Source of the DNA: Prosapia bicincta | Taxonomy: Eukaryota > Arthropoda > Insecta > Hemiptera > Cercopidae | DNA: 64,000 nucleotides | NCBI GenBank assembly: GCA_036971475.1 | Contig: JBAIZL010000006.1 | Coordinates: 3,777,501 to 3,841,500, forward strand | Direction of reading: 5' to 3' | In this document: one piece after another, positions 47,861 through 56,459 of the stretch | Layout of the letters: each line of letters begins with the position of its first letter | Position numbering within the stretch: the stretch's first letter is position 1 | Notes under the pieces: generated by a model | Databases searched by the model: none | Seen by the model: only the letters and a program-made list of their open reading frames with translations | Told to the model about the DNA's origin: nothing | Program-made: the position numbers and the translations under genes

Positions 47861-50788
47861 TACTTATAATTATTTATTTATATTTGTACAGCTATTAGAG
47901 AGAGAGAGAGAGAGAGACAATGTGTGTATATATATGTATGTTTGCCTTAAATAACCATAAATCCCCTAACCATATGTTGGCTAAATACCCATAAACCCTA
48001 TTTCTTGAAAATTATTATCCAAACATATTTTAGAGGACTGACGGAATAATTTGCCAGGCTACCTGTAAAAGTTACTAAATTAAATAAAGGAAATACATAA
48101 CATGTTTTGTAACATAATACTTACTAATAAATAATAAAATATATACTAATGAGATATGGAGTGGGTTTTTATGAATTAGCTCTTTAAAATGTGAGCAAAT
48201 TTAAAGTATGATATCCAGTTCAAAATGTTCACCTTTATATAAACAAATAGGATTTAATATAACTTCGGTGTGAAATAGTTAAGTTATAAGAAATAGTTGA
48301 GATCGTGGTTATTTTATAATCAAGCCTCGTTTGCAAGTCAAACAATTCTGTGGTAAACATTTCTAGTAAGGTACTCAGTACCCTTATAAATATGCGCTTT
48401 CTAATAAATAACCTAATATTGTATTTAAATCTACAAAACTGGTGATTTATTTTGTATTTAAACAGTGAAAACGTGTTACTATTATTGAAATTACATAGGA
48501 AGCTACAATTTGTAATATATTTCCACAAGGAAACGTTTATACATATTTTGAAAGAAATATCAACAAATGTAATTGGAAATAAATACAAATAAATGTTAAA
48601 TAATATTGGTCTAATTGAATACCGCAATAGCTTGGCTGAAATTCAAATTGTGGACACTAGAAGGATTTGTAACACACAGATAGTCAAGTGGTCAGCATTT
48701 TATAATGTCAGTTGCAAAATCAATACTGTAAATTTTATCAGGTCGGTGTTCATTCTCTAGTATAGCAATTAATAAAAAAAATAACAATATTTGATATTTA
48801 TTATGTTTACTGTACAGTTATGAAGACATTTTTTTATTATTAGTAGATTGGTAGTTTACTAAAGAATAAAAATGTACTATCTACAATCTTAAAATAACTA
48901 TAAATATATTTAAACTTACAATTCCATTGCTCTTCCGAAGCCAACATCACCGTCCAACATTTTGGAATCTAAGTCTGTTGACATTGCTGATTCTGGAAAG
49001 GCAGATGTAATTATATTCGGTATCAATGTCCGTGACGATAGACGAAACATTCAAGTTTTATATAAACAAATTAGTAACTTACCGATTTTATTATTATGGT
49101 AAATTTACGAAAAACGTCCCTAAAAAATGTTTTCAATCGCGTAAAGCGATGTTCGTCAGTGTCTAGATTTGTTGTGTAAAGCATGTAGAGTTTTGACTCA
49201 ATACGTTGTTTACTAGTTACTTGAACTATACGTTCTGCTAGTGCTGTTTAGCTTAAAAGTAAATAATTAAATGTTGATTATAAAAATAAATCGTTTTTAA
49301 AGGTTACTGTAATAACTGTAAATATTAGGATTATATTTACAAATTTGATATATGCAAACAAATTAGTACTTAACCTATATGTAATAGCAAACTATTATAA
49401 CTAAGAATGAAAATTATTAATAATTATTAGTTCCGAGTGACTATATTACTCAACATATTTATAGGATGTAGTAATAAAATCTGTAAATGTTTTTGCACAT
49501 TATAATATGGAGGCTAATGCAGTAAAACTGTTGTTAAAATGACAATGGCTCATAAAAAATATTGTTTATGTCATAAATGAGGAAAATACTAGGTTTTTAT
49601 TAATATAATACTGAATTTAAATTTAATATAACTTCTTTTGTGTGAATGTAACAAATTTATTTTAAATGTTATTTCGTAATGTTCACAAATAAACTTTATA
49701 AAAATAAACATAAAATTCTTACGTTTTTTTAAAATGTGTAACACCAATATTTTCCATACCATTATATGAGTGGACATTTAATGTAAACAGTGATGAATAT
49801 TACCTTACACCTATATTTATAAATTATATTGCTATTTCTAACTTACCGCAAATCATGTCAAACGTACAATCGTTAAAATATGGTTGGATATCGAAATGCA
49901 AATTATCCACTTCTGATTCTAGTTTATCGGTCATCAATCTACTTTTAGAAATAAAGACAGAAACATAATCATCTAATACTTTGTTGTGGAACGTAGGGGT
50001 GAGAAGTCTCTTTTTCTCGTACCACCTGTCACCTGTGAAACAGTGATAACTGTGTTAAATATAATGTAAAAGTGTTTATCTCTAAAGTCAATCTGTCCAA
50101 CAAGGACCACGTTTGAGTCAAGAAGCAAGTTTCAAAACTAAGTGAGTCACAATCTCTTACAGTGTAAAACACAGTTTCAGTGTATACCTTATCAGCAAGT
50201 TGTTTCTTGGTCTTACGACATTCCATGTACATTACATTCATGCGCTCTTAACTTCATTTATCCCTAATTTAATCACATGGGAAGTTAGAGAAAACTTTAC
50301 TATATATTGTGAACTTCATTAATTTAAACCACTTGAATTCTCTTACAAACATGTGGGCCCTAATGCTTGCGCCCTTACCATAGGAAGTTATAAGGCCCCG
50401 CCCCAATAACGGCTCCATGAACCTGCAGATCGGTGGCTTGTCGAGGGCTAACTTGTTATTCAGTATTGCCTGTAATAAAATTATACAAAGAGATTATTAT
50501 AATTTTATAATTACGTTTTAATAATAGCTTGTTTAAAATTTAACTACATTTTAAGCTAACTTCGTCACACACTCTCATATATATATATATATATATATAA
50601 ACAACATAGGTTATTCAAATACAAGAATATTTAATTATTTATATTCAAAGCTTTTCGTTGTTAAACAGTACCAACATCATCCTGATGATGTTGGTACTGT
50701 TTACCAACGAAAAGCTTTGAATATAAATTAATATATATTCTTGTATTTGAATAACCTATGTTTTTTTAAATTATTAAACAAGAAAACG

Positions 50789-50843
<55 letters not shown>

Positions 50844-50986
50844 GTTTTCTTGTTTAATAATTTAAAACAACATAGGTTATTCAAATACAAAAATATTATT
50901 TATTTATATTCATAAATATAATTTCTTGAATATAAATAAATAATATTCTTGTATTTGAATAACCTATGTTTTTAATATATAACCTC

Positions 50987-51030
<44 letters not shown>

Positions 51031-51235
51031 ATATAAATAAAATAAAAATATTACAAAAACAAGAATACATTTAATGAATATATTTATTCAAAGCTTTTCG
51101 CCGATAAAATAGTACCAGCATCTTCAGGAAAATAATGATCTAATAAAATATTTTTACAAAATTAAATTATATCCTATATAATTTAATAAATTTATATATA
51201 ATTTTGTAAAATATTTTTACAAAATTAAATTATAT

Positions 51236-51279
<44 letters not shown>

Positions 51280-52402
51280 CGTACCTTCACTTAATGCTTC
51301 TCTACAGGATATTTTAACTCTTAGGAAATTAAATTAATAATCCAGCTACTTGCTTTTATAATTACAGAATCATTTTATCCTGAGATCAATATTGCATTTA
51401 CAGGTAGTTCATATAATTCGTTTTACTAACTCTAATATTTGCCGATAGGCCTCAAAACTCTTATTTGACTATTATTTTTTTTTTACAATTATAAATTTAC
51501 TTTCTTTAGCTATCTAAGAGCGTGTATAAGTTACTGCACTTGGTTTGATAAATTTTATATTTCAAATAACTATGACTTTTTAAGGAATTTCTAAAGTTTA
51601 AAAGATGCTTAATGTTTGTTACTCTAGAGAGTTGGCCTAAAGTTAAAAAAAATGTATTGTTATTACTTGCATGGTTCCTTGTTTCACTTCACGTGACATA
51701 AATTCACTTTCCTTAATTTCTCGAAATTCTTCTATTCCTTAACTGACTTTATTAATCAGCCCCTTATTTTAATCTCACTGGTTACCCTTTAATCTCCTTC
51801 TTTATACTTCATTTTCCATTTAATAATCTCCCTGGCTACCCTTTAATCTCCCTCTATTAATCTCTCTTACTTTAAATTTCCACGTTACATTGTTTGAATT
51901 TGATATTTCTTACTAAAACTGAACATTACTTCTCCCTCGAGTCCTACAGCTTGACCCTTTCGAGTACTAAAAATTGACTGTCTTTCCTGAACATCCTCTT
52001 GGATCGTATCCGTTTGTGTTTCATCCTCTCTTCAAATTTGATTGACTCCCCCATTACGCTCAAACTGTGGCCAGCCTATGAAATTTTGACACTTCCCTCA
52101 CCTTCCCTTGGGCATCGTGGGAATTTTTCCCACAGGTGCATGTGTTTTTCTGTATTCTCAGGGATTCCTAGTCATAAATCTCCCTGGTCCGAGGATGTCT
52201 AGGTAAAGCTTCTCTCCCATGAACGAGGCACGTCCTGGTTTACTTACAATGAACCCCTTTCGAAATATTTTTATTTATGACTTGCAGGTGTGTGTGCAGT
52301 AACGTATTTCTGCCGATAGATCTGACAATAGACTAGCGCTAGCTAGGTATATCCCACAACTTCAAATATTTTCTAACAGTTTTCTTAACTTAATGAATTT
52401 CG

Positions 52403-52467
<65 letters not shown>

Positions 52468-55400
52468 TGTTCAAATTTTCAATCCGTAATAAAAAAAATT
52501 AATAATAATCCACTCAAACTAAAATACATTTTTTTTCTAGTAGCGGATGCAATTTTGATGTAATTGGTTGTAGTGGATGTTAATACTGATGTTTCAAATA
52601 ATTCATTATTTGGATTTAAAGAATTAATTTTAGTTTTAAATAACGGAACTTTTTAGAAAGAGCAAGGTACGCAATATACTTATTTTTATTAAATTAAGTG
52701 ATAACATATGATTTCATAAAACCGCTGATTTTGTGTTATATGCTGTGGGGGATCAGCTGATACACATGGGTTATGTTACTTTATTTATATTAAATGTAAT
52801 TATTTAATTAAAGTAACTGAAATAAAATGTGCTTTATTGGCCTAAGTACAACTTTAAAAAAGTTGTATTTATAATAATTTTTATTAGTTATATTTATTTT
52901 AGACTAAACTGGATCCTACACAAATATAAATTTTCTCATCTCATTTTTTTTTTAGATGCACGTGCTTAGTATTCAAGGCGTAGGAAATATAAAACAGAAG
53001 GATTGAGGCGCTGATATAAACAGCCAATTAGAGCGGTCGTATCGATTTCACTTACAAATAGCTCTTAAGAATAAATTGGGAGTTTAAATTACATACAAAT
53101 GTATATTTTATTCAGATTCGATCCCCGTTAAAGTTACCAGGCTGATTTAACTTTGTTCCTAAACAAAATGGAGGCTATAAATGGAACCTGATAAGAAGAT
53201 ATTTCACAGATCTTTCTTAAACAAACATGAGTATTTAATATTGCATGAGCAACTAGTAATAGTATCTAATATTAGTAACTTAATATTACATAATAACACC
53301 AAACGGTAATGTCAAAAGGAAAAAGGTTGCTCTAAGACTTCGAAATGTGATAATTTAGAATAAGTATGAAGTAAAGCTGGGCGCAACTAGAACTAAAAGT
53401 GGATAAAACTGTAATAAAAAGTAGATATTTACCTATGGGAATAATTTGAATACTGGCCCATTCGTATTCGAAAGGAGAATGTAAAAGCAAAAATAATCCA
53501 AGCCGACGACGTTGATACAAACTGATGAAAAGGTTGCAAATGAAAAAGAAGCCAATTAAGGTTGAAGTGAAAACGTGGACACCTCAAGAGGTGCACAGCA
53601 GGTTATTCATGCCTGACGATGTCTTCTAAAAGATTTATTATATAATTTTTAATTAAATACTTCTATAACGATTCCTACAGAAACTTACTCGATGGACAAA
53701 TACATACAATTTCTCGTCAGTATAATTTCCGTCAGGCTACGCTATGAGTGGCCTCAAAGTAAATTAAATGGTAACATGATTTCGTACATCAGCTGATTAT
53801 ATCTTAAACGTTATGTTGTAATACATTTTCTTAACACCTAATCTATGCTACATTATTTATCGGTCATTGTTAAGAAAAAAGGTTATTATTAAATAGTTTT
53901 GTTTAGTTAATAAATACAATAATATATTTGAATTTTAATAAATCTGAATAAAAATAATTCAAAAAAACGATATTGATAATAATTAATGTGTTTTTATTCA
54001 TATTCTTGAAAAGAAAACATTCTTAGGCGCGTTTGATACTTTTTAAGAATTTATTTTAGATTTTAAAAAATTGTATTCAGTAAACCTATAATAAATGTTA
54101 CTTATGTTACTTAAGTAATAAAATTTAGAAACAATAAGATAAATAAATTCATATTTTGAGTAGTTTCCATTGAAAATTTTGGAAATAGACTAGTTCTTAT
54201 TTATCATTTTTAGTTCAAATTTTAGTGTTGTATGTAAAAAATCCGTAATAATATTTCTTGTATAATTATAAACGTTTACGTAATTCCTACATACGCGAAC
54301 ATAATTGTTTCTCTCAATTAACAATTTCTATAGACCTAGCTGTAAGAGTTTTCACTATGTCGGGATTCTCGCGAGTGGTAAAATTTAATTTTTAAATTTA
54401 TTATCAAGGTTATAAAAACCGAAATCTATATTGATATAAAATCGAAAATTATAGTATCGAGTCTACATTTTTTTGAGGGATTTGCATTGAAAATATCTGT
54501 ACATTAATTATGAAAAAGCATTGGTTTTATTGAGTGTTCTTAAAATAGTGCTGTAAATATATTTTTTTAAATTACAACTTACAGTCATGTGAATTCGCCC
54601 CCTTAACTCTTGCCATTTTTCTTCATATTGACTAATTTCGTCAAATTAAATATGCAAATTTTTAATTGGCAAAATCTTATAATAGATATATGTAAAGTCT
54701 AGCAGATGACGGTTTACTATGTACACGATACCTTCTTTAGTTAGTTTATAAATATAATTTAATATTATTACTTACCTCAATGTCTTTGGCCTTACAGATA
54801 TAGGTAATAAATTCGGGGCCAACCCAGTGACCGGATACGGGCCCATATGCCTTACATAATGCTTTCACAGACTGGAATAGATCTGAAAAGGAGTTACTTG
54901 AAAAAAAATCATGAAATATAATAACAGAAGCATATTGTATGCCTATCTGCATACACTAATAGCCATGTATAAGTTATTGATATAATTATAAATGTTTTTG
55001 TGTAAACCTATAAAATCTATCGTAAAATCTCTTTAGAGTATATATTTATTAATATGGAAAACTTTTTAAAACGAATATAAAGAACGACTTCTGCAATATA
55101 AAATAACAAGCCATTGTATTCAGTAAATGCAAGAAATTTTAAGATTGTAAAATTATGGCCAATTTATTCGTCGTAAGATAAATGGAAGTTATGAAGATAA
55201 ACTGATAGACGCTTTCTAAGTTGGAATTCTTTTTTTTCTAATAAAACCGGATCATACGTAATTTTATTACTTTTATTTTTCTTTGGAAAAAAATTCATTT
55301 ATGAATGGTAAAATCTTAAACTGTCATAAACGTTATTTTCAACGGCAAACCATAAATTGAATCCATAAACAAAATGAAATATTTAAAGCTGTTAGTAAAC

Positions 55401-56157
55401 TTGCATTAAAGTCACATCTACGTCATCTACTTTATCGTGGTGCATTAAACGCCAAATCTTATATCCTAGGTAACAGTAAAACCTTAGTACCTTATTACAA
55501 TATAAAAAGTAACATGAGATTTTAACGAAGTTTACATTAAGTATTGGTGATCTAAAAATATTAGAGGTGAGAAATTTTGCTTTTCGATACAAAATCATGC
55601 AAAGCTTGGGTGAAACAATACAAGGATAAACTGAGATTTAACATACATAACCTGTAACCACAAACATTTTATTCTATCCTTATAAAGAAATTTTAAAACA
55701 CAAAAATTAGAATAATAGGTTTTAATAGGCTATACAACCGATCCAAGAATCAACCGATATTTATGGTTAGGGAGAAAATAAGAATGCATTTGTGTGTGTG
55801 TGTGTGTGTGTGTGTGTACAATGTAAAGTAAATCTATGTACTGTAATTAGATAAATACGAATCGAAATTAATTTCGACATGTCTAACTTATTCATAATTT
55901 TAATTTCATCTAGTATATTTACATTGCTCTTATCTCAGGCGTTACTTACCCCATGAATACGCGGCATTCATGTAAACAGTTCCGATTAAAGGAAGAGGCA
56001 CAGGTCCTGGAATTTGACGCGCCAGCTCCATGAACCTCTCGTCACGTTTGTAACACTTGATGTAATATTTAATACTGATTACGGCGATCAGTAACAACAA
56101 GACACACGTGACCGTCGCACCATCACAGAAGATTCCCAGAGGTAGAATGCTTCCCAT
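31195..56157 (-). CDS. Cytochrome P450, CYP4 clan (12 exons, complete)
   Basis: A haem-thiolate monooxygenase of the endoplasmic reticulum; substrate unknown. Spliced exons (5' to 3'): 56157-55950, 54882-54776, 50469-50379, 50032-49847, 48992-48920, 47239-47113, 44907-44835, 41182-41073, 39729-39661, 35280-35106, 34888-34709, 31367-31195; 523 residues, the normal family length, all junctions in frame. Visible landmarks: N-terminal membrane anchor (about 14-33), hinge [10 protein letters not shown] (50-59), helix C around W139 followed by RLLTPTFH, I-helix AGTETT (325-330), K-helix E384-V-L-R387, PERF-region FNPDNF (437-442), haem loop [11 protein letters not shown] (457-467) with Cys465 as axial ligand. 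Oddities: the CYP4 I-helix Glu that can bind haem covalently is Ala325, the helix C W-x3-R Arg is Lys143 with Arg next to it, and the PERF Arg is Asn441. The last, as I recall, is also seen in insect CYP4G proteins. No frameshift or stop, so it is probably functional. Clan assignment is firm, subfamily is not. Confidence 0.93.
31467..31541. repeat. (TA)n microsatellite in P450 intron 11
   Basis: Starts only about 75 bases upstream of the exon 12 acceptor on the sense strand; further TA tracts at 31640-31668 and 31806-31862. Confidence 0.9.
31545..31800. repeat. Palindromic repeats of the AATATTTCAAAAACAAGAATA type
   Basis: Copies of TTTAAAATATTTCAAA-ACAAGAATACTTTTAATG at 31547 and 31670; the second faces its inverse (31738-31780). 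Bordered by (TA)n at 31467-31540, 31640-31668 and 31809-31862. Same arm as the ribozyme unit at 51040-51130, but here the ribozyme centre is missing. In P450 intron 11. Confidence 0.6.
31930..32660 (-). pseudogene. Penelope-like retroelement relic 3, badly decayed
   Basis: On the - strand, 32430-32300 reads [24 protein letters not shown], the start of a GIY-YIG domain with stops, and about 32260-32240 reads [16 protein letters not shown] sequence. The 3' side (31949-31985, - strand) keeps a mutated hammerhead (CTGGGGA, CCAAGAAAAGG). Located in P450 intron 11. Confidence 0.6.
32664..32801. repeat. (TA)n microsatellite with ACAT interruptions
   Basis: About 135 bases, in P450 intron 11, next to Penelope-like relic 3. 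Confidence 0.9.
32975..33085 (-). repeat. Inverted end of Penelope-like relic 2, left arm, with decayed hammerhead
   Basis: Inverted match to 34475-34570, including the CCAATAACCACAAATTAA edge. On the - strand it reads CTGAAGA (33063-33057), GTTTACCTTGTAAC and then AAAATGTACATC. The GAAA box has lost its G, so this arm's ribozyme is probably dead. Confidence 0.7.
33318..34440 (-). pseudogene. Penelope-like retroelement relic 2 (RT core and GIY-YIG endonuclease)
   Basis: On the - strand the frame from 34440 reads [15 protein letters not shown] (RT motif A), then [17 protein letters not shown], then a TAG at 34140-34138, then [10 protein letters not shown] in the same frame (the catalytic Y-x-D-D motif), RT thumb sequence to 33625 and a broken link. 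A separate frame, 33575-33318, holds [20 protein letters not shown], a GIY-YIG variant, with RFKEHI. It is truncated at its 5' end just before motif A. The copy sits in P450 intron 11 in the same orientation as the gene, between inverted hammerhead-bearing ends. Non-functional because of the truncation, the stop and a break between the domains. Confidence 0.88.
34475..34570 (+). repeat. Inverted end of Penelope-like relic 2, right arm
   Basis: Mirror image of 32975-33085 and carrier of the intact hammerhead at 34481-34525. The outer edge TTAATTTGTGGTTATTGG matches the left arm in reverse complement. The arms bracket the truncated RT/endonuclease relic. Confidence 0.75.
34481..34525 (+). ncRNA. 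Hammerhead ribozyme, AUGUACAU stem III family
   Basis: Core CTGAAGA (34486-34492), stem II GGTTAC/GTAACT closed by a CTT loop (34494-34508), GAAA (34509-34512), self-complementary TGTACAT, then C at 34520. Predicted cleavage is after AUC at 34520. Stem I pairs 34481-34485 with 34521-34525 (five pairs, two wobble). All core positions match the hammerhead consensus. A stem III without a loop implies action as a dimer, as reported for short-stem III hammerheads. Confidence 0.82.
34709..34888 (-). CDS. P450 exon 11: PERF region and haem-binding loop
   Basis: Residues 407-466. Contains [23 protein letters not shown] and the haem loop [10 protein letters not shown]. Acceptor GGTCCAG, donor GTGAGC, phase 1 on both sides. 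Confidence 0.94.
35106..35280 (-). CDS. P450 exon 10: ExxR helix K
   Basis: Residues 349-406, containing [16 protein letters not shown] with the invariant E-x-x-R pair at 384/387. Acceptor TTTTTCAG, donor GTAAGT. Confidence 0.93.
35375..36260. repeat. ~147-bp tandem repeat, six copies, in P450 intron 9
   Basis: Each unit begins ATTACTAATGGATGCCCCAA and ends CATTGGATAAAGTAAAGT. On the + strand several units have an open 40-codon stretch ([19 protein letters not shown]...), interrupted in copy 1. It lies directly next to exon 10. GC content is higher than the surrounding intron, so it may derive from a transposon or exon fragment. Confidence 0.85.
37478..37539. repeat. (TA)n microsatellite
   Basis: Left border of the palindrome at 37540-37755; matching right borders at 37754-37808 and 37951-37996. 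Confidence 0.9.
37540..37755. repeat. Head-to-head hammerhead palindrome (AAGCUU family)
   Basis: Full-length arms as at 3440-3667, bordered by (TA)n. The - strand copy (37648-37605) has perfect stem II and GAAA but TTGATGA. The + strand copy has CTGATGA (37669-37675) with a stem I of ATTC facing GGAT, but the 3' strand of stem II is damaged (ACAAGGAAAAG). In P450 intron 9. Confidence 0.75.
37808..37950. repeat. Palindrome without ribozyme
   Basis: AATATTTCAAAAACAAGAAT...GAATATATTTATTC and its inverse meet at about 37862. Bordered by (TA)n. Deletion relative of the 51040-51130 unit. Confidence 0.65.
38030..38435 (+). pseudogene. Penelope-like 3' end relic
   Basis: This segment resembles the 3' end of the relic at 2900-3330: similar A-rich endonuclease tail, then matching non-coding sequence, including TGATAGACAAAAT / CTCAAGACAGACC and CGAAAGTTGACTC before AAATATCCAAGTAAG. 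No open frame is left. It lies inside P450 intron 9 and is followed directly by (TA)n. Confidence 0.55.
38436..38497. repeat. (TA)n microsatellite
   Basis: Left border of the palindrome at 38496-38845; the right border is (TA)n at 38842-38890. Confidence 0.9.
38610..38655 (-). ncRNA. Hammerhead ribozyme, - strand copy with GAGA
   Basis: CTGATGA (38650-38644), stem II with GATGA/TCATC, palindromic stem III and a perfect five-pair stem I (ACCCT with AGGGT), but GAAA reads GAGA (38627-38624), which should inactivate it. Sense strand of the P450 intron. Confidence 0.62.
38718..38758 (+). ncRNA. Hammerhead ribozyme, + strand copy
   Basis: CTGATGA (38722-38728), stem II GATG/CATC (38730-38744), GAAA (38745-38748), palindromic TGTACAT, then A38756 as the cleavage-site base. 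The core is complete; stem I is short here (two pairs). Antisense to the P450 gene. Confidence 0.68.
39661..39729 (-). CDS. P450 exon 9: oxygen-binding threonine motif
   Basis: Only 23 codons, residues 326-348, starting [11 protein letters not shown]. Joined to exon 8 it completes the A-G-x-E-T-T motif. Acceptor GATACAG, donor GTGAGA, phase 0 on both sides. Too short to stand out as an open frame, but motif, phase and splice sites agree. Confidence 0.88.
40231..40272. repeat. (TA)n microsatellite in P450 intron 8
   Basis: Uninterrupted TA repeat. The rest of intron 8 (39730-41072) is plain AT-rich sequence with no other feature seen. Confidence 0.88.
41073..41182 (-). CDS. P450 exon 8: start of I-helix
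   Basis: Residues 289-325, with LLDYLLKYL and the [14 protein letters not shown] run-up to the oxygen-binding motif. Acceptor TTTTAG, donor GTAAGA, phase 1 in, phase 0 out. Confidence 0.9.
41490..44705. repeat. 3.2-kb minisatellite with higher-order structure in P450 intron 7
   Basis: About 110 units of roughly 28 bases (CTGATAACAGAGAGAAAACA and ATTACATT), interrupted by a recurrent variant block (CCGATGATAGAGAGATATCT, AATACTTTCCGATGACAGAT, AGTAACAATAACGTTCCCGT), which gives higher-order repeats of roughly 110-250 bp. The P450 sense (-) strand of each unit reads as a pyrimidine tract followed by ATCAG. Confidence 0.93.
44835..44907 (-). CDS. P450 exon 7
   Basis: Residues 265-288, starting VIRRKKE, which matches the VI..R..E region after helix G. 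Acceptor TATACAG, donor GTAAGT, phase 0 in, phase 1 out. Short and highly charged, so identified mainly by phase and position. Confidence 0.83.
44908..46731 (-). other. P450 intron 6, non-repetitive part
   Basis: Plain AT-rich intron sequence; nothing else recognised. Confidence 0.6.
46732..47003. repeat. 24-bp tandem repeat, eleven nearly perfect copies, in P450 intron 6
   Basis: The unit is AATTAAAGGTATTATCTTAC plus AAGT. The copies are almost identical. On the P450 sense strand each unit contains CTTGTAAGATAAT, a 5' splice-site-like word. The array starts about 110 bases after the real exon 6 donor. Confidence 0.93.
47113..47239 (-). CDS. P450 exon 6
   Basis: Residues 222-264. Acceptor GATGTCAG, which has a weak pyrimidine tract; donor GTAATT, weaker than the others. 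Contains [15 protein letters not shown], the F-G region of CYP4 proteins. Confidence 0.87.
47684..47917. repeat. (CA)n-(TA)n-(GA)n microsatellite in P450 intron 5
   Basis: CA to about 47801, TA to 47859, GA at 47896-47917. Confidence 0.9.
48920..48992 (-). CDS. P450 exon 5
   Basis: Residues 198-221. Acceptor CTTTCCAG, donor GTAAGT. Continues as [11 protein letters not shown], which matches the CYP4 E-T/S-A-M-G segment. Phase 1 in, phase 2 out. Confidence 0.88.
49847..50032 (-). CDS. P450 exon 4: helix C region
   Basis: Residues 136-197, beginning [16 protein letters not shown], a CYP4-clan hallmark. Acceptor TTTCACAG, donor GTAAGT. Ends within FDMIC, where CYP4 proteins read DIICETAM. Confidence 0.92.
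50379..50469 (-). CDS. P450 exon 3
   Basis: Residues 106-135. Acceptor ATTACAG, donor GTAAGG. Encodes the stretch ending [14 protein letters not shown], the helix B-C region before the WYEKKR motif. Phase 0 in, phase 1 out. Confidence 0.9.
50577..50600. repeat. (TA)n borders of the palindromes in P450 intron 2
   Basis: Further TA tracts at 50796-50838, 50988-51027 and 51239-51275 separate the neighbouring palindromic units. Confidence 0.88.
50597..50790. repeat. Head-to-head hammerhead palindrome (AAGCUU family)
   Basis: Arms identical in type to 3440-3667, meeting tightly at CATCATCCTGATGATG (50676-50690) so that the two ribozyme 5' ends overlap. (TA)n borders both sides. In P450 intron 2. 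Confidence 0.78.
50682..50722 (+). ncRNA. Hammerhead ribozyme, intact core (AAGCUU family)
   Basis: CTGATGA (50682-50688), stem II GTTGG/CCAAC (50690-50708), GAAA (50709-50712), AGCTT, then T50718. Core consensus complete. The usual stem I partner ATTC is lost because the palindrome centre is compressed, so activity is doubtful. Antisense to the P450 gene. Confidence 0.65.
50837..50985. repeat. Palindrome without ribozyme
   Basis: AACAACATAGGTTATTCAAA arm and its inverse, with an AT-rich centre lacking the ribozyme; bordered by (TA)n. Shares its outer arms with the neighbouring unit at 50597-50790. Confidence 0.65.
51030..51235 (-). repeat. Half hammerhead unit followed by an AT-rich inverted repeat
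   Basis: A single arm of the AAACAAGAATACATTTAATG type with a - strand ribozyme. The other side is an unrelated short repeat (ATTTTTACAAAATTAAATT, twice) before (TA)n. In P450 intron 2, sense orientation. Confidence 0.6.
51086..51130 (-). ncRNA. Hammerhead ribozyme, sense strand of P450 intron 2
   Basis: On the - strand: CTGAAGA (51127-51121), stem II GCTGG/TCGGC (five pairs with two wobbles), GAAA (51099-51096), AGCTT, T51090. Stem I pairs TTC with GAA. All core positions match. It would be transcribed within the P450 pre-mRNA. Confidence 0.75.
52408..52466. repeat. (TA)n microsatellite in P450 intron 2
   Basis: About 58 bases, abutting the interspersed repeat end at 52465. Confidence 0.9.
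52465..52560 (-). repeat. Unclassified interspersed repeat, short 3' end copy
   Basis: CCTGTTCAAATTTTCAATCC at its left end matches the inverted end of the same family; preceded directly by (TA)n. In P450 intron 2. Confidence 0.45.
54776..54882 (-). CDS. P450 exon 2
   Basis: Residues 70-105, acceptor TTTTCAG, donor GTAAG. The translation ([16 protein letters not shown]...) fits the helix A and beta-1 region of CYP4-clan proteins. Phase 1 in, phase 0 out. Confidence 0.88.
55791..55818. repeat. (TG)n microsatellite in P450 intron 1
   Basis: Fourteen TG units. The rest of intron 1 (54883-55949) shows nothing else. Confidence 0.88.
55950..56157 (-). CDS. P450 exon 1: membrane anchor and proline hinge
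   Basis: Residues 1-69. Starts at ATG (56157) with a short N-terminus, one hydrophobic transmembrane helix, a basic stop-transfer stretch and the proline-rich hinge. Donor GTAAGT at 55949-55944, phase 1. Confidence 0.9.
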
Positions 56158-56459
56158 ACCTTTAACGTAACGGGTTAAGGTTTATAATAATATGCATTGA
56201 CATTGTTACACATACCACATGTAGTTTTAAAAGAATTTAAAGCAAGTAGAGTAATTTATAATTAAACAATTATTGACCAAAATAAATACAAATAAATAAG
56301 TTTCAAGTATCTTTGAACATTTCTCTAACAAGTATAGCATCGTGGAAAGGTAAAATATGATCTCATTTGTGTTAGTGAAATAAGTATAAACGTTTTTAAC
56401 TTGCTTTAATTTAAGGATTTAAATTAAGCGAAATAATATAAAGAACATAATATATCTAA

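Larger units (their letters stand above)
51276..54775 (-). other. P450 intron 2, remaining part
   Basis: 51700-52280 is pyrimidine-rich and less AT-rich, without an identified protein or element. 52560-54770 is AT-rich single-copy-looking sequence. Confidence 0.55.
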
